From Schistosoma mansoni (Eukaryota; Platyhelminthes; Trematoda; Strigeidida; Schistosomatidae), in contig NC_031502.1 of NCBI RefSeq assembly GCF_000237925.1, positions 7,049,443-7,113,442 of the forward strand: a stretch of 64,000 nucleotides of DNA, given 5' to 3'. Numbering within the stretch: the stretch's first letter is position 1; the number at the start of each line of letters is the position of its first letter. Shown here piece by piece: positions 25,541 to 41,474 of this stretch. Made by a program: the position numbers and the translations under genes. The notes under the pieces were generated by a model. That model searched no databases, had not been told where the DNA came from, and was given only the letters and a program-made list of their open reading frames with translations.

Positions 25541-26780
25541 CCTATAAACTTCGTCACTGACAAAAATGGAAAGAGGGAAATTATCTCTTTAGATAGATTA
25601 AAACCTGTTATTTACGATGACCGACAGGAGCAGGAAAATACTATTTTACATAAACAACCGCGACCGTTCATTACGACGAAGCCAGAAAACAAAGAGAAAC
25701 CGAGTATTAGTCATACATTCTCAACACGTTCAGGAAGAGCAGTAAAAAAATGCCTAAACGCTATGTTCATTTTGCTCATTAACAAAAGAATTTTTGAAAT
25801 AAATAACATCAGGAAAAACTCAATCTATCCGGGTTACTAACGGCAACAATGTTTTTCTCGCCACACATTGTGTATACATATAGCAATATTTTACACGTTT
25901 ACCCGTCCCACCATATTTTTTGTTTTTGTCATAATTATAAATGGGTGAACTTTTGAATACTTCACATAAATCGTTTCTAAAAAATGTGATTTTCTTGTGA
26001 ATAAATATACGGAGTTCCGCATTTTCTTATAACTATTGTTAGAGGACATCACCACCATTTGCATTTTCGTTTTTGTAGTGCTCAACTACGTACACATAAC
26101 TCTATATACTACAATACCTTACACCTCCAACACGCGTGCCACATTTCATAATGCAAGTACATTTATTAGCACAATATTTCTCTGCGAAGCATCACGTATT
26201 TTTGTGCTGAATTTTGTTTTCATCTTCGTTTTTTCTATGTAAGTGTATTCTCCTTCACATACCATTGTGGTGACAGTTGACACGAAGTTATTTGCTAATT
26301 AGTTTATGTTATCATTCAAATTTTTCATAGTTTCGTATGATTAGTAGTTACTACTATGGACTGTAAAATTGCTTAAAAAATATGACCTTGGTCTTCTGTT
26401 CCTGTTTTTCACTCTCATGGCACGATATACCGCCCACAAATACATACTGCACAGTTATCCTGTCCACTTATCAGCTTTTACGATGAGAGAACTCAAATAA
26501 ATTTGCTGCCTATGTTTATATATCACATTGACATTTTCGCTACGTGATGACTATGGATATACATCTTGAATTATATCATTCATATTTGGTATCACCGCCT
26601 ACTTATAGTTGTGGATTAGGAGACCAAGTATGAACCCAAACACCCTTTCTCCTGACAATTTAAGTAGCGTCCCATATTTTTCAGTGTACAATTTATATTT
26701 CGTCATATTATCAATTATCTCTAACCTTTTTGTAATAACTTTATCATTATTTTGGAATTGATAATGTTTGGTCAGCCACA
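25541..26780 (+). mobile_element. Gypsy-like element, 3' end of pol plus LTR
   Basis: 25540-25780 reads KNGKREIISLDRLKPV and then STRSGRAVKK in the same frame, the typical C-terminal end of a Gypsy pol polyprotein. The copy at 51295-51505 has the equivalent NGKTISLDKIKPA, SRIVKKPKRNVHF. A candidate LTR runs from 26266 (tgtggtgaca) to 26780 (ggtcagccaca). Both its start (TGTGG) and its end (ggtc-gccaca, preceded by taataactttatta) match the LTR at 51944-52493. No upstream pol remains recognisable. Confidence 0.65.
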
Positions 26781-29127
26781 GATCCTCCGCACCCACCAAA
26801 GTTAATAAGCGTGAATACCGATTCAAAGGTGAGCTTAATGAATTTTAGGTGCATTATTGAATATTTGTACATGCTTTTTATTCTTATTTGTAAAGGATCA
26901 ATCTTGAAATTACTATTTACCGTAAATTTTCTTTTAAACTGGCTTCACAAGTACTTACCGACCTAACCGTAAGTCTGTAACTGAGCAAATATTTTTACAT
27001 TATCTTCCGTACATAATCTACATATAGCACGACACTATAGTTCTAGAGCCTGTATATAGGCTCTGGAAGCGTTGGTCCCAAGGGTTCATGATTGCTATAA
27101 CACTAGACAATAGTTCGTCTACCATTGGGATAGGAACTGTGTTGATATTATGTTTATTTCATAAAAAACCAACGTTTTCTTTTGTTTGTTGAACACTGTT
27201 AACAAAAGTTCAACTTTTCGGAAATATTGGAAGAAAGTCAAAATTTACCAATATAACTTGAAACTTTGGGGCTTTTGGTCTCATTCCCCCGAAATAGGGA
27301 GATTGAGATGTTGCAGTTCGATTTCGCCAAGTTCTCGAAACCATGCATTATGTAAATACTTCTCATTAAAAGGATGATTGTGAATTGAGTTAAATTTTCT
27401 CATCACGATCTTACTCTTTTTGTAACTGGTTCTAGTCACTGATTCCCAGCTTGTACATTTCGTTCTACAAGGTTTACTTAGTGATAACGTTAATGTACCA
27501 TAGGGTTATTTTTGTGTACAAATGTTTCAACAAATATGAAACTTAACACGGGATTATCTCTATCCATGTTGCACCGTATAGTTACATGATGAGTAAAAGT
27601 GGACTGTCAATGTTATGGAGTAATAGAAAACTAACCGTTTGTAAAATACTCATTGGCTTTTCAAATTCATTTCACATTATTAAATTTCGGCGACTAAAGA
27701 TGTCTTCCGGCGTTAAACACATGTCAAATGACATGTATGTTAGCGAAAATGAATTTCACGCCATTCACCGACAGATGTCATGATTGTCAACATAGAGGAT
27801 GGGAATTCGAAAAATAGGCGTGATATAGTCAGCTGTATGATGAGCGACACGCCGTTTAGAATATACCTTGAGTAGTAATACCTGCGATAATAAAATGTTG
27901 AACAAGCTTAAAATACCAACAAACGAAAGGAAGCTAGGAAAGTAATTAAGTAATATGCGAAACTCTCGTATACCTAGTCTGCGCTAACTACAAGACGGGC
28001 TTTCTCAGATTTAAGATGATGGATTGGTGTTTGTCAGTTTTGAACACCAAGACTATGAAGTTATCATCCCAACCAACTAGTTGTCTCTTTAGTGAAAACA
28101 AGCTTTATCACCTCGCTAATCCAGTAAGTTACATATTTGCACCAATTCTGATCGTATCCTTTATGAATTTGGCAGTAACATTAATTTTATCACAATTTAA
28201 TTTATCACAATTAATTTATCACAATTCCCAAATAAACGCGCGACTAAAAAACTACTGGAAAAAAGCCGTAACTTTAGGTATTATTATTTAGCTTAGATTC
28301 TTTCACATACCCTGTAACCCGCAATGCACAATGAATTTTTCGCATGGTCAGTGATTTTTACTGCACTATGAAGTTATAAACTGAATCGATTAAGAGATGC
28401 AATAAAAATGGGGAGTTTGTTCGAAATCAGTACACGTCAGTTAAAGAGGAAACAGATAAAAAATTGTAGAGATGGATGAAGGGTATACTGAATTTTAATT
28501 ATTAGAAAAACGTAAAATCCCATAGATAAAACGATCTGAAAAGAACCAACTATCCAATCTCTTGCATAGTTGTTTTAAACGCGCACGCAAACATCCGCAA
28601 CCATAAAAACGAACATACACCATCTATTTAGCTTTAAAAAATTGAAACTGATCAAACTAGTAAATTAGTCTAGGTATGAAATAAAACAAGTAAGCAGGAA
28701 TTTTATTACTTATAAAGGGATATGCATCATGAAGTTAAGGTTATTAAAATCTCTGTTAAAGAAAAAGAAGTAACTCCAGTTCCAATTTTCTTTTTGTAGC
28801 CAATGATTGGGAGCAGTGTCCTCAAACGTACCATCAGCTTATTAGAGAGATGTTTTAGGACCTTCTCTTTGACTGAACACATTACCCAAATACCAAAAAA
28901 ACTGCAGAATGGAAACGTGAAAAAGGTAAATAAGAAAGAAAAAAAGGCAGAAATGAGTGCACAAGATTGGGTATTGTTTTGTGTATGAAAGCAGGAAATG
29001 GTCTTAAGTAAATATCTCCTACAAAGTGCATGATATGGATTTGGATTCGTAAACGATAATTATACTTGGAAGTAACAACTAAATCTATTCTCAGTATATG
29101 GTTGTGGGGATCGTTATGCTTTGATGG
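26781..29127. other. No gene recognised
   Basis: AT-rich. The plus-strand frames 28016-28291 (91 codons, with a hydrophobic middle) and 28803-28988 (Lys-rich) have no recognisable domain or splice framework. Confidence 0.4.
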
Positions 29128-29425
29128 AGATCATGAATCAATCTATATTAGACCACCATTGAAAACCTCGGTGAGAGGCAGATACCCACCGAAGACAATC
29201 GAAGATGGTCGCACAATATTGTGGGTTGGTTGAAGTTAAAGATTAAAACTGTTGGATGACAGCTCAGTGGTCTAGAGGTTAAACGTTCGGCCGAAAGTCC
29301 CGGGTTCGAATCCCACATGCGAGATCGCGGATATGCATTGCTGAGGAGTCTCACATCAAGACAAAACGGCCGTCCAGTGCTTCTAGGTTTTTAATGGTAG
29401 TCCAACATTGATCGATTCATGATCT
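29128..29425 (+). mobile_element. Foldback tRNA-like SINE (family 2) with hammerhead relic
   Basis: Bounded by terminal inverted repeats of about 40 bp (29128-29166 against 29386-29425; 34 of 40 positions pair by eye, starting agatcatgaatc). Inside are a Pol III A box-like stretch (29261-29278, agctcagtggtctagagg) and a B box (29301-29313, gggttcgaatccc), then a hammerhead-like block at 29335-29380. Same family as 57190-57503 and 60185-60612. It is not a functional tRNA, since there is no acceptor stem pairing around the boxes. Confidence 0.8.
29335..29380 (+). ncRNA. Hammerhead ribozyme relic (SINE family 2)
   Basis: The order helix I strand (gcattg), CTGAGGA, helix II, GTC cleavage triplet (29372-29374) and helix I partner (cagtgc) is kept. 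Helix I pairs with one G-U. The GAAA box is changed to AAAA (29363-29366), which removes the essential G12, so the copy should be inactive. Confidence 0.65.
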
Positions 29426-29621
29426 AAAATAAAGCTATTCTGTCGGTAATTGCATGTTCAATATATACATTTCGTTGCATCAATTCATTTTTATATTGTT
29501 TATTTTAGTCTTCTCATTAATTTTAGGACTGCAATCGATCAGTTTCTTATTGGCGTATGTGCGGATTGCCCCGATATTGCCTTAAGTCAAAAGTACAGAT
29601 GGATGGTGGCTAGCAGTGGGA

Positions 29622-29670
29622 TCCAGGACGAGCGTTTCGTTCTATATGTGACTAGTCAGCTGGATGTACC
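29622..29670 (-). ncRNA. Hammerhead relic, family 1 left block
   Basis: Minus strand reads atccag, CTGACTA, weak helix II, GAAA, then GTC (29629-29627) and ctggat. Helix I is perfect over 6 bp and GAAA is intact, but CUGANGA is changed to CUGACUA (G8 lost) and helix II has a mismatch. Probably inactive. Confidence 0.65.
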
Positions 29671-29770
29671 TGCGCAGGCTAGTGGCTGTCTGGGTTCAGT
29701 AGCTAAGTGGATAACGCGACGGTACTGGGTTCGAGCCCTGGAGTGAACAAGTCTGGGGATGCAGGTATAT

Positions 29771-29815
29771 TCGGCTGACGAGTCCAAAATAGGACCAAAT
29801 GTGCGTCCCCGATTC
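29771..29815 (+). ncRNA. Hammerhead relic, family 1 right block
   Basis: CTGACGA (29775-29781) and a perfect 4-bp helix II (gtcc/ggac) are intact and GTC is present at 29805-29807. GAAA has become CAAA (29796-29799) and helix I is poor, so cleavage activity is unlikely. Confidence 0.65.
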
Positions 29816-29836
29816 TACTGCTAGTCACTATCCATC

Positions 29837-31384
29837 TTTACTTATTTCGTTGTATAAAGATGTGATCACTTTACGAAAATATAGTATCACCATATGTCTA
29901 GATGAAGCGTTTATCAACGACATTTGTTCAGTGAATCACAAAATGATTTAATATTCTGAACTAAAAGATCTATCGTTTGAGCACATTGAGTTAGCTTTAC
30001 AACCAAATGATTATGATGGATTGCCATTAAAATTTTATCTCGAGACTTAATTTGATTATAAGATGAATATCATAGAGGAATGATGTATCAACTGTGTTAA
30101 TATTGAATAGCCTTCAGTCAACTATGTAAAATAAGACTTTATTAGTAAAAAAAATTATATTTTTTGTCTTTAAAACATGCAGTGTCATATCTGCACACAT
30201 AGAATTATTGGTTTACTGAACAAATACTCTGGAGTACAAAGCAATACATGATGGATCGAAAATAACATCAACACTTGCTGGAACACACAAATACACTAAG
30301 CTAACAAGCTCTAGATTCCATTCCTGATCATCACTAAATGCAATAACGTGTTTACAGTTTCACAACATGGCAATATCACCTACAAATACTGGTGCATCTA
30401 TTTCCCCTACCCCCAAGAAAAACAGATTATTGAACTTTTCATATCATCATATTTAATAATTACATGTTGTCATCAAATTGATTGTACTAAAATCTTTATG
30501 TACAGTATACATTATTTTTGCTTGACAACAAACCATTCAAACTAGTTTTTCTTGTTCTGTGAAATATGCACTACAGAACAAAATTTCATCGTTCTACCAA
30601 TTCATACAAATTGTAAGAAATGGAAACAAGCATCAAAGTAAGGATATGAATAAACGAAACCAAAATAATCAATAATTACTAGTCCAATGGAACTAGTGAA
30701 TGACTATTTAATTTCTACTCTACTACTTACTGATTACAGTATTGAACAAGTTTATGACACTTATGCATTGTATGTACAACACAAATACGGATAAACGTTT
30801 AAACGATTGAATAGTTAGTGATCTACTTAGTTTTATTTCTTAAGCAGACGTTACTTTTTTTCATTCACATTATCAATTCACACAATATAAATTAAAAAAC
30901 CTGAATGGAGAATGTTAAGAATAAATTAGTAGATAAATAGAGACAACTATTGTGAAAGATCAGAACGAATGCATCACGTGATTTCTCATCAATATTGTTT
31001 AGATTACCATAAAAACATATTTAACTTTTTAAAAAGTATTTTTAACATTTTTATATGAGATATCTAAATCGTTAATTGTATAAACTAGGCTGATAAACAA
31101 AATAGGTATGACAAAATAAATTTATTGATATATTTAATTGGGTGATCATAGCTTACTTGTATAGTACACGTTTACATTACTATGTGATGGTTGAAGCTGA
31201 CCTTAGTTGTTGAAGTTTGAAGGTCCTAATTCAGTAATTAATGATACTAATGGTCTTATTCAATATTGTGTGTTTAAACTAGACGGGTAAACAAAATAGA
31301 TGGTTAAAAACTTGTTTGTTTAATTTAGTGATTTACTGATATTACTTCAATTCGCTCATAGATTATCATCATGCATTAACTTTA
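29837..31384. other. No gene recognised
   Basis: AT-rich. Only short open frames, and no recognised repeat. Confidence 0.4.
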
Positions 31385-31925
31385 ACACAGATCAGTCAGC
31401 TGTAATAAATGTAGGGCCTGGAACATGATTTGAGACAAGATAAAGAGTGAAAGTGATCCCTGCGTAACTGAATTTAACCCACATAACCCCTATGTCTCCA
31501 ACAACTGGCGACGACAACCATGAGGATCCCAACAAGGTAGTCTGGATTTATTAACACTGATTAGACCAACAAAGAGTTAGTGACTTCATGGATTGATGCT
31601 TCGACCTAGTTTGACCGCACCTAACTTTCAACTTTCTCTCACTCTAGCCAAATTAACACGTTGAGGTAGACAGTGATTGAAAACCTAAGTCGATGAAGAT
31701 TCATAGTCTAATCAATCAATTTTTCATTTTTTCTTCGTACCATATATTTAACCTCAACGTTGCTCACTCGGTCGTTTCATGATACGCGACGAATACTTCA
31801 AAGAAACTTATGATCAAGAATGCCGTTTAGTTTTATAGGCCATGTTTTACAGTCATACAGGGATACAGAGCGAACTGTTACTCAGTATGAATGATAGTAT
31901 TGAAATATTTTGAAAATGACATATT
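31385..31925 (-). mobile_element. RTE family A relic, 3' end
   Basis: Diverged but collinear with 5990-6480 and 7890-8390. Shared blocks are the cttcatggattgatgctt stretch, the gttgaggtagacagtga stretch, gatgaagattcatag, gctcactcgg and the ggccatgttttacagtcata block. It ends with the family's cagtcagc tail near 31395. No coding potential left. Confidence 0.6.
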
Positions 31926-32687
31926 TATCAGAAGCAGATTGAATATTTGTTGCTCTATATCACGAAATAACTGAAGTTAAAAATACGAAGCGTTTAGCTC
32001 TAGCTGTTATCAATTCATGATGAGAAACATGCCATACCATACTACTAAGCAGTAAACAGAACAAAAACAAATTGAATATAACTTTCACCAGAAACTGATA
32101 TCAACTATAGAGTGAATGAAAACCAAAGATAAATGTACAGGCATTTAGTTCGAGGTTGAAATTCACCAGCAATGTGCGCCTACTTCTCTACATGGAATCA
32201 AACTTAAAAACCTTATGATCTCTTAAAGTGAGCCACACATACCACTTGGACACTGAGTCTAGACTAAATTGTTTATATTTATTAGTTTCAGTCAATTCGT
32301 AATACATCACTATTATCATAAAATATTACTAGGACTTGAGAATATCAATGTGTTGGTTTATTCTACTGGTTATTATTCCTTGGACACCATTTCACTGAAC
32401 TCTCTCCAAACCAGAACAATAATTCAACAATACACACTCTAATAAACCTGAAAATCAAAGACCCAGTAGAAAAAACATTAAAATTTACATAGAAATCTCT
32501 TGAATTATCGATTTGTAAACGAGAATTGATTGATTGGAAGTCGACTAATTGACATATTCCGACGTTACTTTTTTCTTGGATTACATTATCCATACTTAAT
32601 CTTTTCTGCTACCACTGAGGCTGTTATTATTTCTAATACTTTGACATTTATCTTGATGACTTCATCTCGCTGTGATCAAATAATATG

Positions 32688-33205
32688 GCCCCCAAATGCC
32701 CTGGTACGGCCGAGGGTGGGGAGAGTCAGTTCTCCCTCTTGAAACGGTCTCACATAGCCACGCCTATACAGACATTGCCAGGGAAGTCCTACTCACTGCC
32801 TTCTCGTGGCGGGGACGTTGTTGGCGAAATTGAGAGGACGTAAAGCGAATGTCCGGAGCTTTAACCGGGTTGGTGGACACGGAAAGTCCACCTAGGAGAG
32901 TTGGAAAACCCTGATTCCAAACCAATGGTGTACATGGGCTCCAGGATCCTGGGAGAAAAAAATGGCGCACGAACCAATTGTTGGTCGCCGGCTACCATGT
33001 GACTGCATCTCCTAATGTTGCTCCACTACCTAGTGGATCAGGCCTTTAGGTCGAAGGCTAGGGGAGTGGTCCCCTAAGAAACACAACCTGCTTCGGTCTG
33101 GGCACTCTGGCAGTATCATAGTCCGCACATAAATCAAGTGACTTGTGTGACGCATATGTATTTGGTGCCCCTTTGTACCACTATTTATGTATCCAAATAT
33201 ATAAA
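32688..33205 (+). mobile_element. About 520-bp retroposon, copy 3 (diverged)
   Basis: Same start (gcccccaaatgccctgg) and same order as copies at 3175 and 12614, with many substitutions, so it is an older insertion. The internal ORF of the other copies is broken. An imperfect flank match (caaataatat on the left, caaatatat on the right) may be a worn target duplication. About 130 bp just upstream (32555-32687) resembles 38870-39030 but is not part of the other two copies. Confidence 0.75.
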
Positions 33206-33892
33206 AAACAAAGTTCGACGTTACTTACAACCGATGAATGCTTTGCAATAACTTATCTACCACGAACATCGTCGTGATGAAGATTTCCTAAGGATAATAC
33301 TAACCTAAAACTTGTACCATTGAAGATAGAGTTAGCGTCTAATTTTTATTATAATGACATCATCCAGTATTTTCTTTTCCGAATGTTTACAATTATGATG
33401 TATTCTACAGTCTAAATGTTAGTCAAAACCATTAAAAAAAACTTTAGAACTAAGTGATTACTTCTAAATAAACTTTTCCATTTAGCCAAACCTATAAAAA
33501 CCGATAACAGCAGTAGTAAACTGAAACATTTTGTAAAACTTGTTTGAGACGTAAAAGTTAAGAAAATATATGCATTAAGAATGTTATGGATAAGAACAAA
33601 TTTCTAATGATGCTACAAAGTAAGGGTTGACTAAAATTGGATAGTATTTGATTGTTAGGAGCCAAACAATAGCTGAAAGGTGATGATATGTAATTTATGA
33701 AACATAACGTTTTTAATAGAGTTCAGTCAACGAGAGTCAATTGTAGATCCATTATAATTATTTAAATCACTTGTAAATACACCTTAAAACATCCTTTACA
33801 TGATTTAAGTTTATAAATTAAAGGTTGGATAGAACCAATATAAAAAAATTTCTATTTCTGAATGGTAATTTAGAGAGGGAAAAGGTACTTAC

Positions 33893-37869
<3,977 letters not shown>

Positions 37870-39121
37870 TATCACAGTATGTAGTATGTTAACAGAGTTG
37901 ATATCAATGATAAATTTCCGAACTCAATTGCAGTAAATGCTTTCACTACCAAAGACAAGAGTAGATACAATGAAACAAGATAAATGAAACTTAAAAATGA
38001 TTTTTTCATTTCATAAAAATAAGATAGGGTTGGATTATCATTTAAAATAATAGGTAGTAGTGGATTTTCATACCGGAGCTGTTTGAGTCCACTAAAGCTA
38101 CCAACTACTGGTTGATGGGATAATATTAGTAGACCTAGAATCAGGCAACCATGTAGCTTTATAAGTATCAAAACTGAAACCTGCGATGGAGGGACAAGTA
38201 TTTGTCCGCGGTTGGAACTTTAACTGCTGTCTGGAACCTTGGATCAACTGTAGAAGTTTTGAATGATGGCTTACGTTTCTTTGGATCTTTCCTAAACATT
38301 CGCTAGATGACATGTTACAAGCCAGAAATTAGATTTTAGGTAGATTATGTACTACTAAAGACCAATATATGTAACTCAAATATGTTTCGCTGTCAACTTT
38401 AAGTCAATAGAAAGTTCAGATAATGCTCAAAAGCTTTGATCACTGTTAGTTTTATGAAACTTCAGGAGACGTCACGTTTATCTATATAGTTTATTCATTG
38501 AGCTAAACATGAGTCCTATAAACGGATTTTGTCAATGATTTAACACTCTGGAAAGAAACTTGAGGTTCTCATATGATACACAAGATGAGGAAGGTAAACA
38601 AGAGAAACCAAGTATATTACACTGAATAATTGTGAATCGTTTCAAAGGCTCGAGTATGATTTTAGGATCAAATAAATGAATCTAGGTGTGTCGAAACTAT
38701 CTATCAATAGCATTCCACATTTACCTACGTGTTATCGTTAATTAGATAGTGTAAGACCTTAACAGCTAAGTAAAATCAGCTGTAAGGCCAAGAACGGGTC
38801 TCAATAGTGCACGTACATTCAGTTTTTGTCTTATCTTACATCTTCAGTTTTAAAATTACCCATAGTTTTTATTTCTTTAATTCATTATTTTACCGCAAAT
38901 CATATTATCTATATCTAGTCTTTGTTACTACCACTGATACCGTTGATACTTTAACCAGTCTTCGATTCGCCTCCATAATTTCATCTGGCTGTGCTGGTAT
39001 GGTGTCGCAACTTGACAAGTTCTATGTTGTTTATTACTGACTTACTGAAATGAACTTCAACAGAAACTAGTTCATCACTGGATTAACAGGGAAAAACACA
39101 CTCAGCACTCAGTACAATATG
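37870..39121. other. No gene recognised; LPP upstream region and a shared repeat
   Basis: Upstream flank of the LPP gene. The ORFs at 37872-38313 show no conserved domain. 38870-39030 resembles 32555-32687 (actaccactga, then ttgatacttt and a catctsgctgtg block) and is probably an unclassified interspersed repeat. Confidence 0.4.
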
Positions 39122-41206
39122 ACGTGGCTCGTCGGATTAAAAACCAAACGAGATTTCAAGAAATCTATGTGAAAAGGTTTTTAAATTTAGTAATCACTCA
39201 TGCGACTGAGGATATTGCTAATCTAAATATTCTTCCACCGTTAGCAAATAGCAATCATGCTGTTTTGTCATCCATGTTTGGAGCTTGTGACATAATATAC
39301 GATTAGGTCAAACCTCTCCCAAGTATGTCAGATAGAATAATATTACAGAATGATCTAGATTCATGTGTTGAATGGATGTGTAGTCGGTTACAAGAAGTCA
39401 GCTCTAGCAAAAATGTAGTGATGCAAACAAATAACTGTGATAATACATATCACTACACAATGTGTTGTGTTACACAAAGTAACGGACTATAATTATCTAG
39501 GAGTCATGCTAAGTAGTAACTTTAAAACTATGGGTAACAGTAGGGCTGCTGTTGCCAAAGGCTTTAGGGTCTTATGGGCTATTCGTAAGTTTTTTCAGTA
39601 CTTGAACGAAGAAACGTTAAGGGTCATATATCCGAGCTTTTGTCCATAAGGATTAGCCGCTCACAAACTGTGTAAAAAGACGAGAAGCTAAATAAGAACT
39701 AAAACTTAGGTTAGATGCTGCCGAAAAAGACCTAAAAATTGTAAATTTTCAAGTTATGAGATTTCGACAGAGAATGATCCCGAAGCCACTATGTGTGCAG
39801 CACGAAGTCTTTCAAATAGGCTTCGGATCTGTTACACGAATGCTTGGAGCTTGCTCAATAAGCCGTCGGAACTAGGTGTGCAGATTGATTCTACCAAGCC
39901 AGATGTAATCGCAGTCACAGAAACGTGGCTGACGCAGACTATAGACAGTATGGAACTTGATATTGAAGGTTTCACGTAAGTAAAAGTCGACTGAGTCCAG
40001 AATCGTAAAGGAGGAAGAGTAGCTCTATTCATTAGGAGTACTTCCTCATTCGCCATTATTGATAACGCATTCCATAAGAGTGGGACGTGTGAATTAGTCA
40101 GTTGCCACTTGAAATGCAAGGGACAGGAGATGCTCATTGGTCTGGTCTACTGCAGTCAAATCTGTGAGGTAAATGAAGTTTAGCCAGACGGTCTCAACAC
40201 ATGATCACAAAGTGGTCGACGTCTAACCCTAGATGACTTTAATGCACCCACGGTAGACCAGAAAAATCTGAGAACTGAATTGTCAGAAAATTTCTTCAAG
40301 CAGGAATTAGTTGATGCGGTTATCACATGTGCCCTAGTGCAACATGTGAAAAAAAGGACTAGGTACGTCCCGGACTCTGAATCATCCTTAATAGATCTTA
40401 TATTGACCCATTATGAGGATGACATCACGAATCTCGATTGCATGCCACTCCTAGGTGAAAGTGATCATGCAGTTCTAGTTTTTGACTTCTATATAGTTGT
40501 CAAAAACGAGCACGCGTCAGTCCAACCCAGACCTAACGTATGGAAAGAGAATATGGAAGATATTATAGACTCAGCATCGTCAGTAGATCGGAAAATAGAG
40601 CCAGAGTTTCCAATCGAGACAATTTCGGTTGTATTTCGAAATGTGTACTTAAAAGTCACTGCATCCCACATCTCTTGGACCAAACCAAGGGGTTTGAGAA
40701 ATTCACCATCATGGTTCAGTAGGGAGATTCACACACTTCTCTGTAAGAGGAGAAGAATGTGGGTAAGATTTAGGTTACTAGGTACTGAAGAGACAAAATC
40801 TCAAAGCCGAGAAGCTCGAAATACTTGTACCTCGACCCTCTGTAAGTCTAGAAGGTTGTCTGAAGAAAAAATTGTTAAGGAATCTATAGAATGGCCTTAA
40901 CGCCTGCATTCGTATATAAACCAAAGGATTAAAAGAGGAGAAATAGTCCAGCACTACGAGGAGACAGTGATGCTTCATCATTAGTGGAGGACGACTATGG
41001 TAATGTTCAAGTATTTTCAAACCACTTTAGAAATGTATATGTCGTAGAAACACCCTTAACGTCAGTTCATACAAATCCCCCACATACACCGGACAATATG
41101 ATCATTAAAAAACTCGATGTCTTTGGTCTGCTAAGTAAGCTTGATATAGGCAAATCCGCGGGACCCGATGAATCGCATCCTAGGTTACTAAAGGAACTCC
41201 CTAAGT

Positions 41207-41430
41207 CAGTCAGTCAGCTACAACGTAGGACCAGGCACACATATGCATCGGTTCAAGTTGCCATATCTCGTTAGCACAACAAGATGAACACCGGATTCAT
41301 AGAAATAGTTAAGTTAGTGGTGGTATTATATAAAAGATAGGTTGTATATAAGAATATAGTATAGGAAGGAAGAACGTTATGAAGCAATTTTAATCTTAAG
41401 GTTTAAGGGAAGATAAAGAGCGTATACACC
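41207..41430 (-). mobile_element. RTE family A 3'-end insertion with 8-bp target duplication
   Basis: 224-bp piece matching the 3' ends at 5768-6010 and 7670-7930: cagtcagtcag tail, taggaccaggcaca, agttgccata, gatgaacaccg and tataaaagat blocks. Flanked by ccctaagt at 41199-41206 and 41431-41438. CR1-like copy 1 has the single, empty ccctaagt site at about 17496, so the insertion is younger than the split of the two copies. Severely 5'-truncated, as is usual for LINE insertions. Confidence 0.88.
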
Positions 41431-41474
41431 CCCTAAGTATATGCTTTAACCTATCCGTAACCCAGGGTCAATTA

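Larger units (their letters stand above)
29450..29836 (+). mobile_element. SMalpha-type SINE (family 1) with inverted hammerhead blocks at both ends
   Basis: The upstream part (29450-29597) matches the reverse complement of 63376-63490. From 29598 (gatggatggtggctag) to 29836 (ctagtcactatccatc) the ends are inverted repeats that each contain a hammerhead-like block. The centre has an A box-like tagctaagtggataacg (29700-29716) and B box gggttcgagccc (29728-29739). Established knowledge: schistosome satellite/SINE DNA (SMalpha) encodes hammerhead ribozymes. Both blocks here carry core changes, so this is a decayed copy. Confidence 0.75.

Noticed and set aside
29261-29313. tRNA gene call at the A/B boxes (also 29700-29739, 60423-60483)
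   Set aside because: The boxes belong to SINE units. There is no acceptor or anticodon stem with proper pairing around them, and the same blocks recur as interspersed repeats.
37872-38171. Hydrophobic ORF as N-terminal exon of the phospholipid phosphatase
   Set aside because: The exon at 37815-37869 has a start codon, a correct donor and a phase match, and it supplies the first membrane segment. The longer ORF is in another frame and has no fitting donor.
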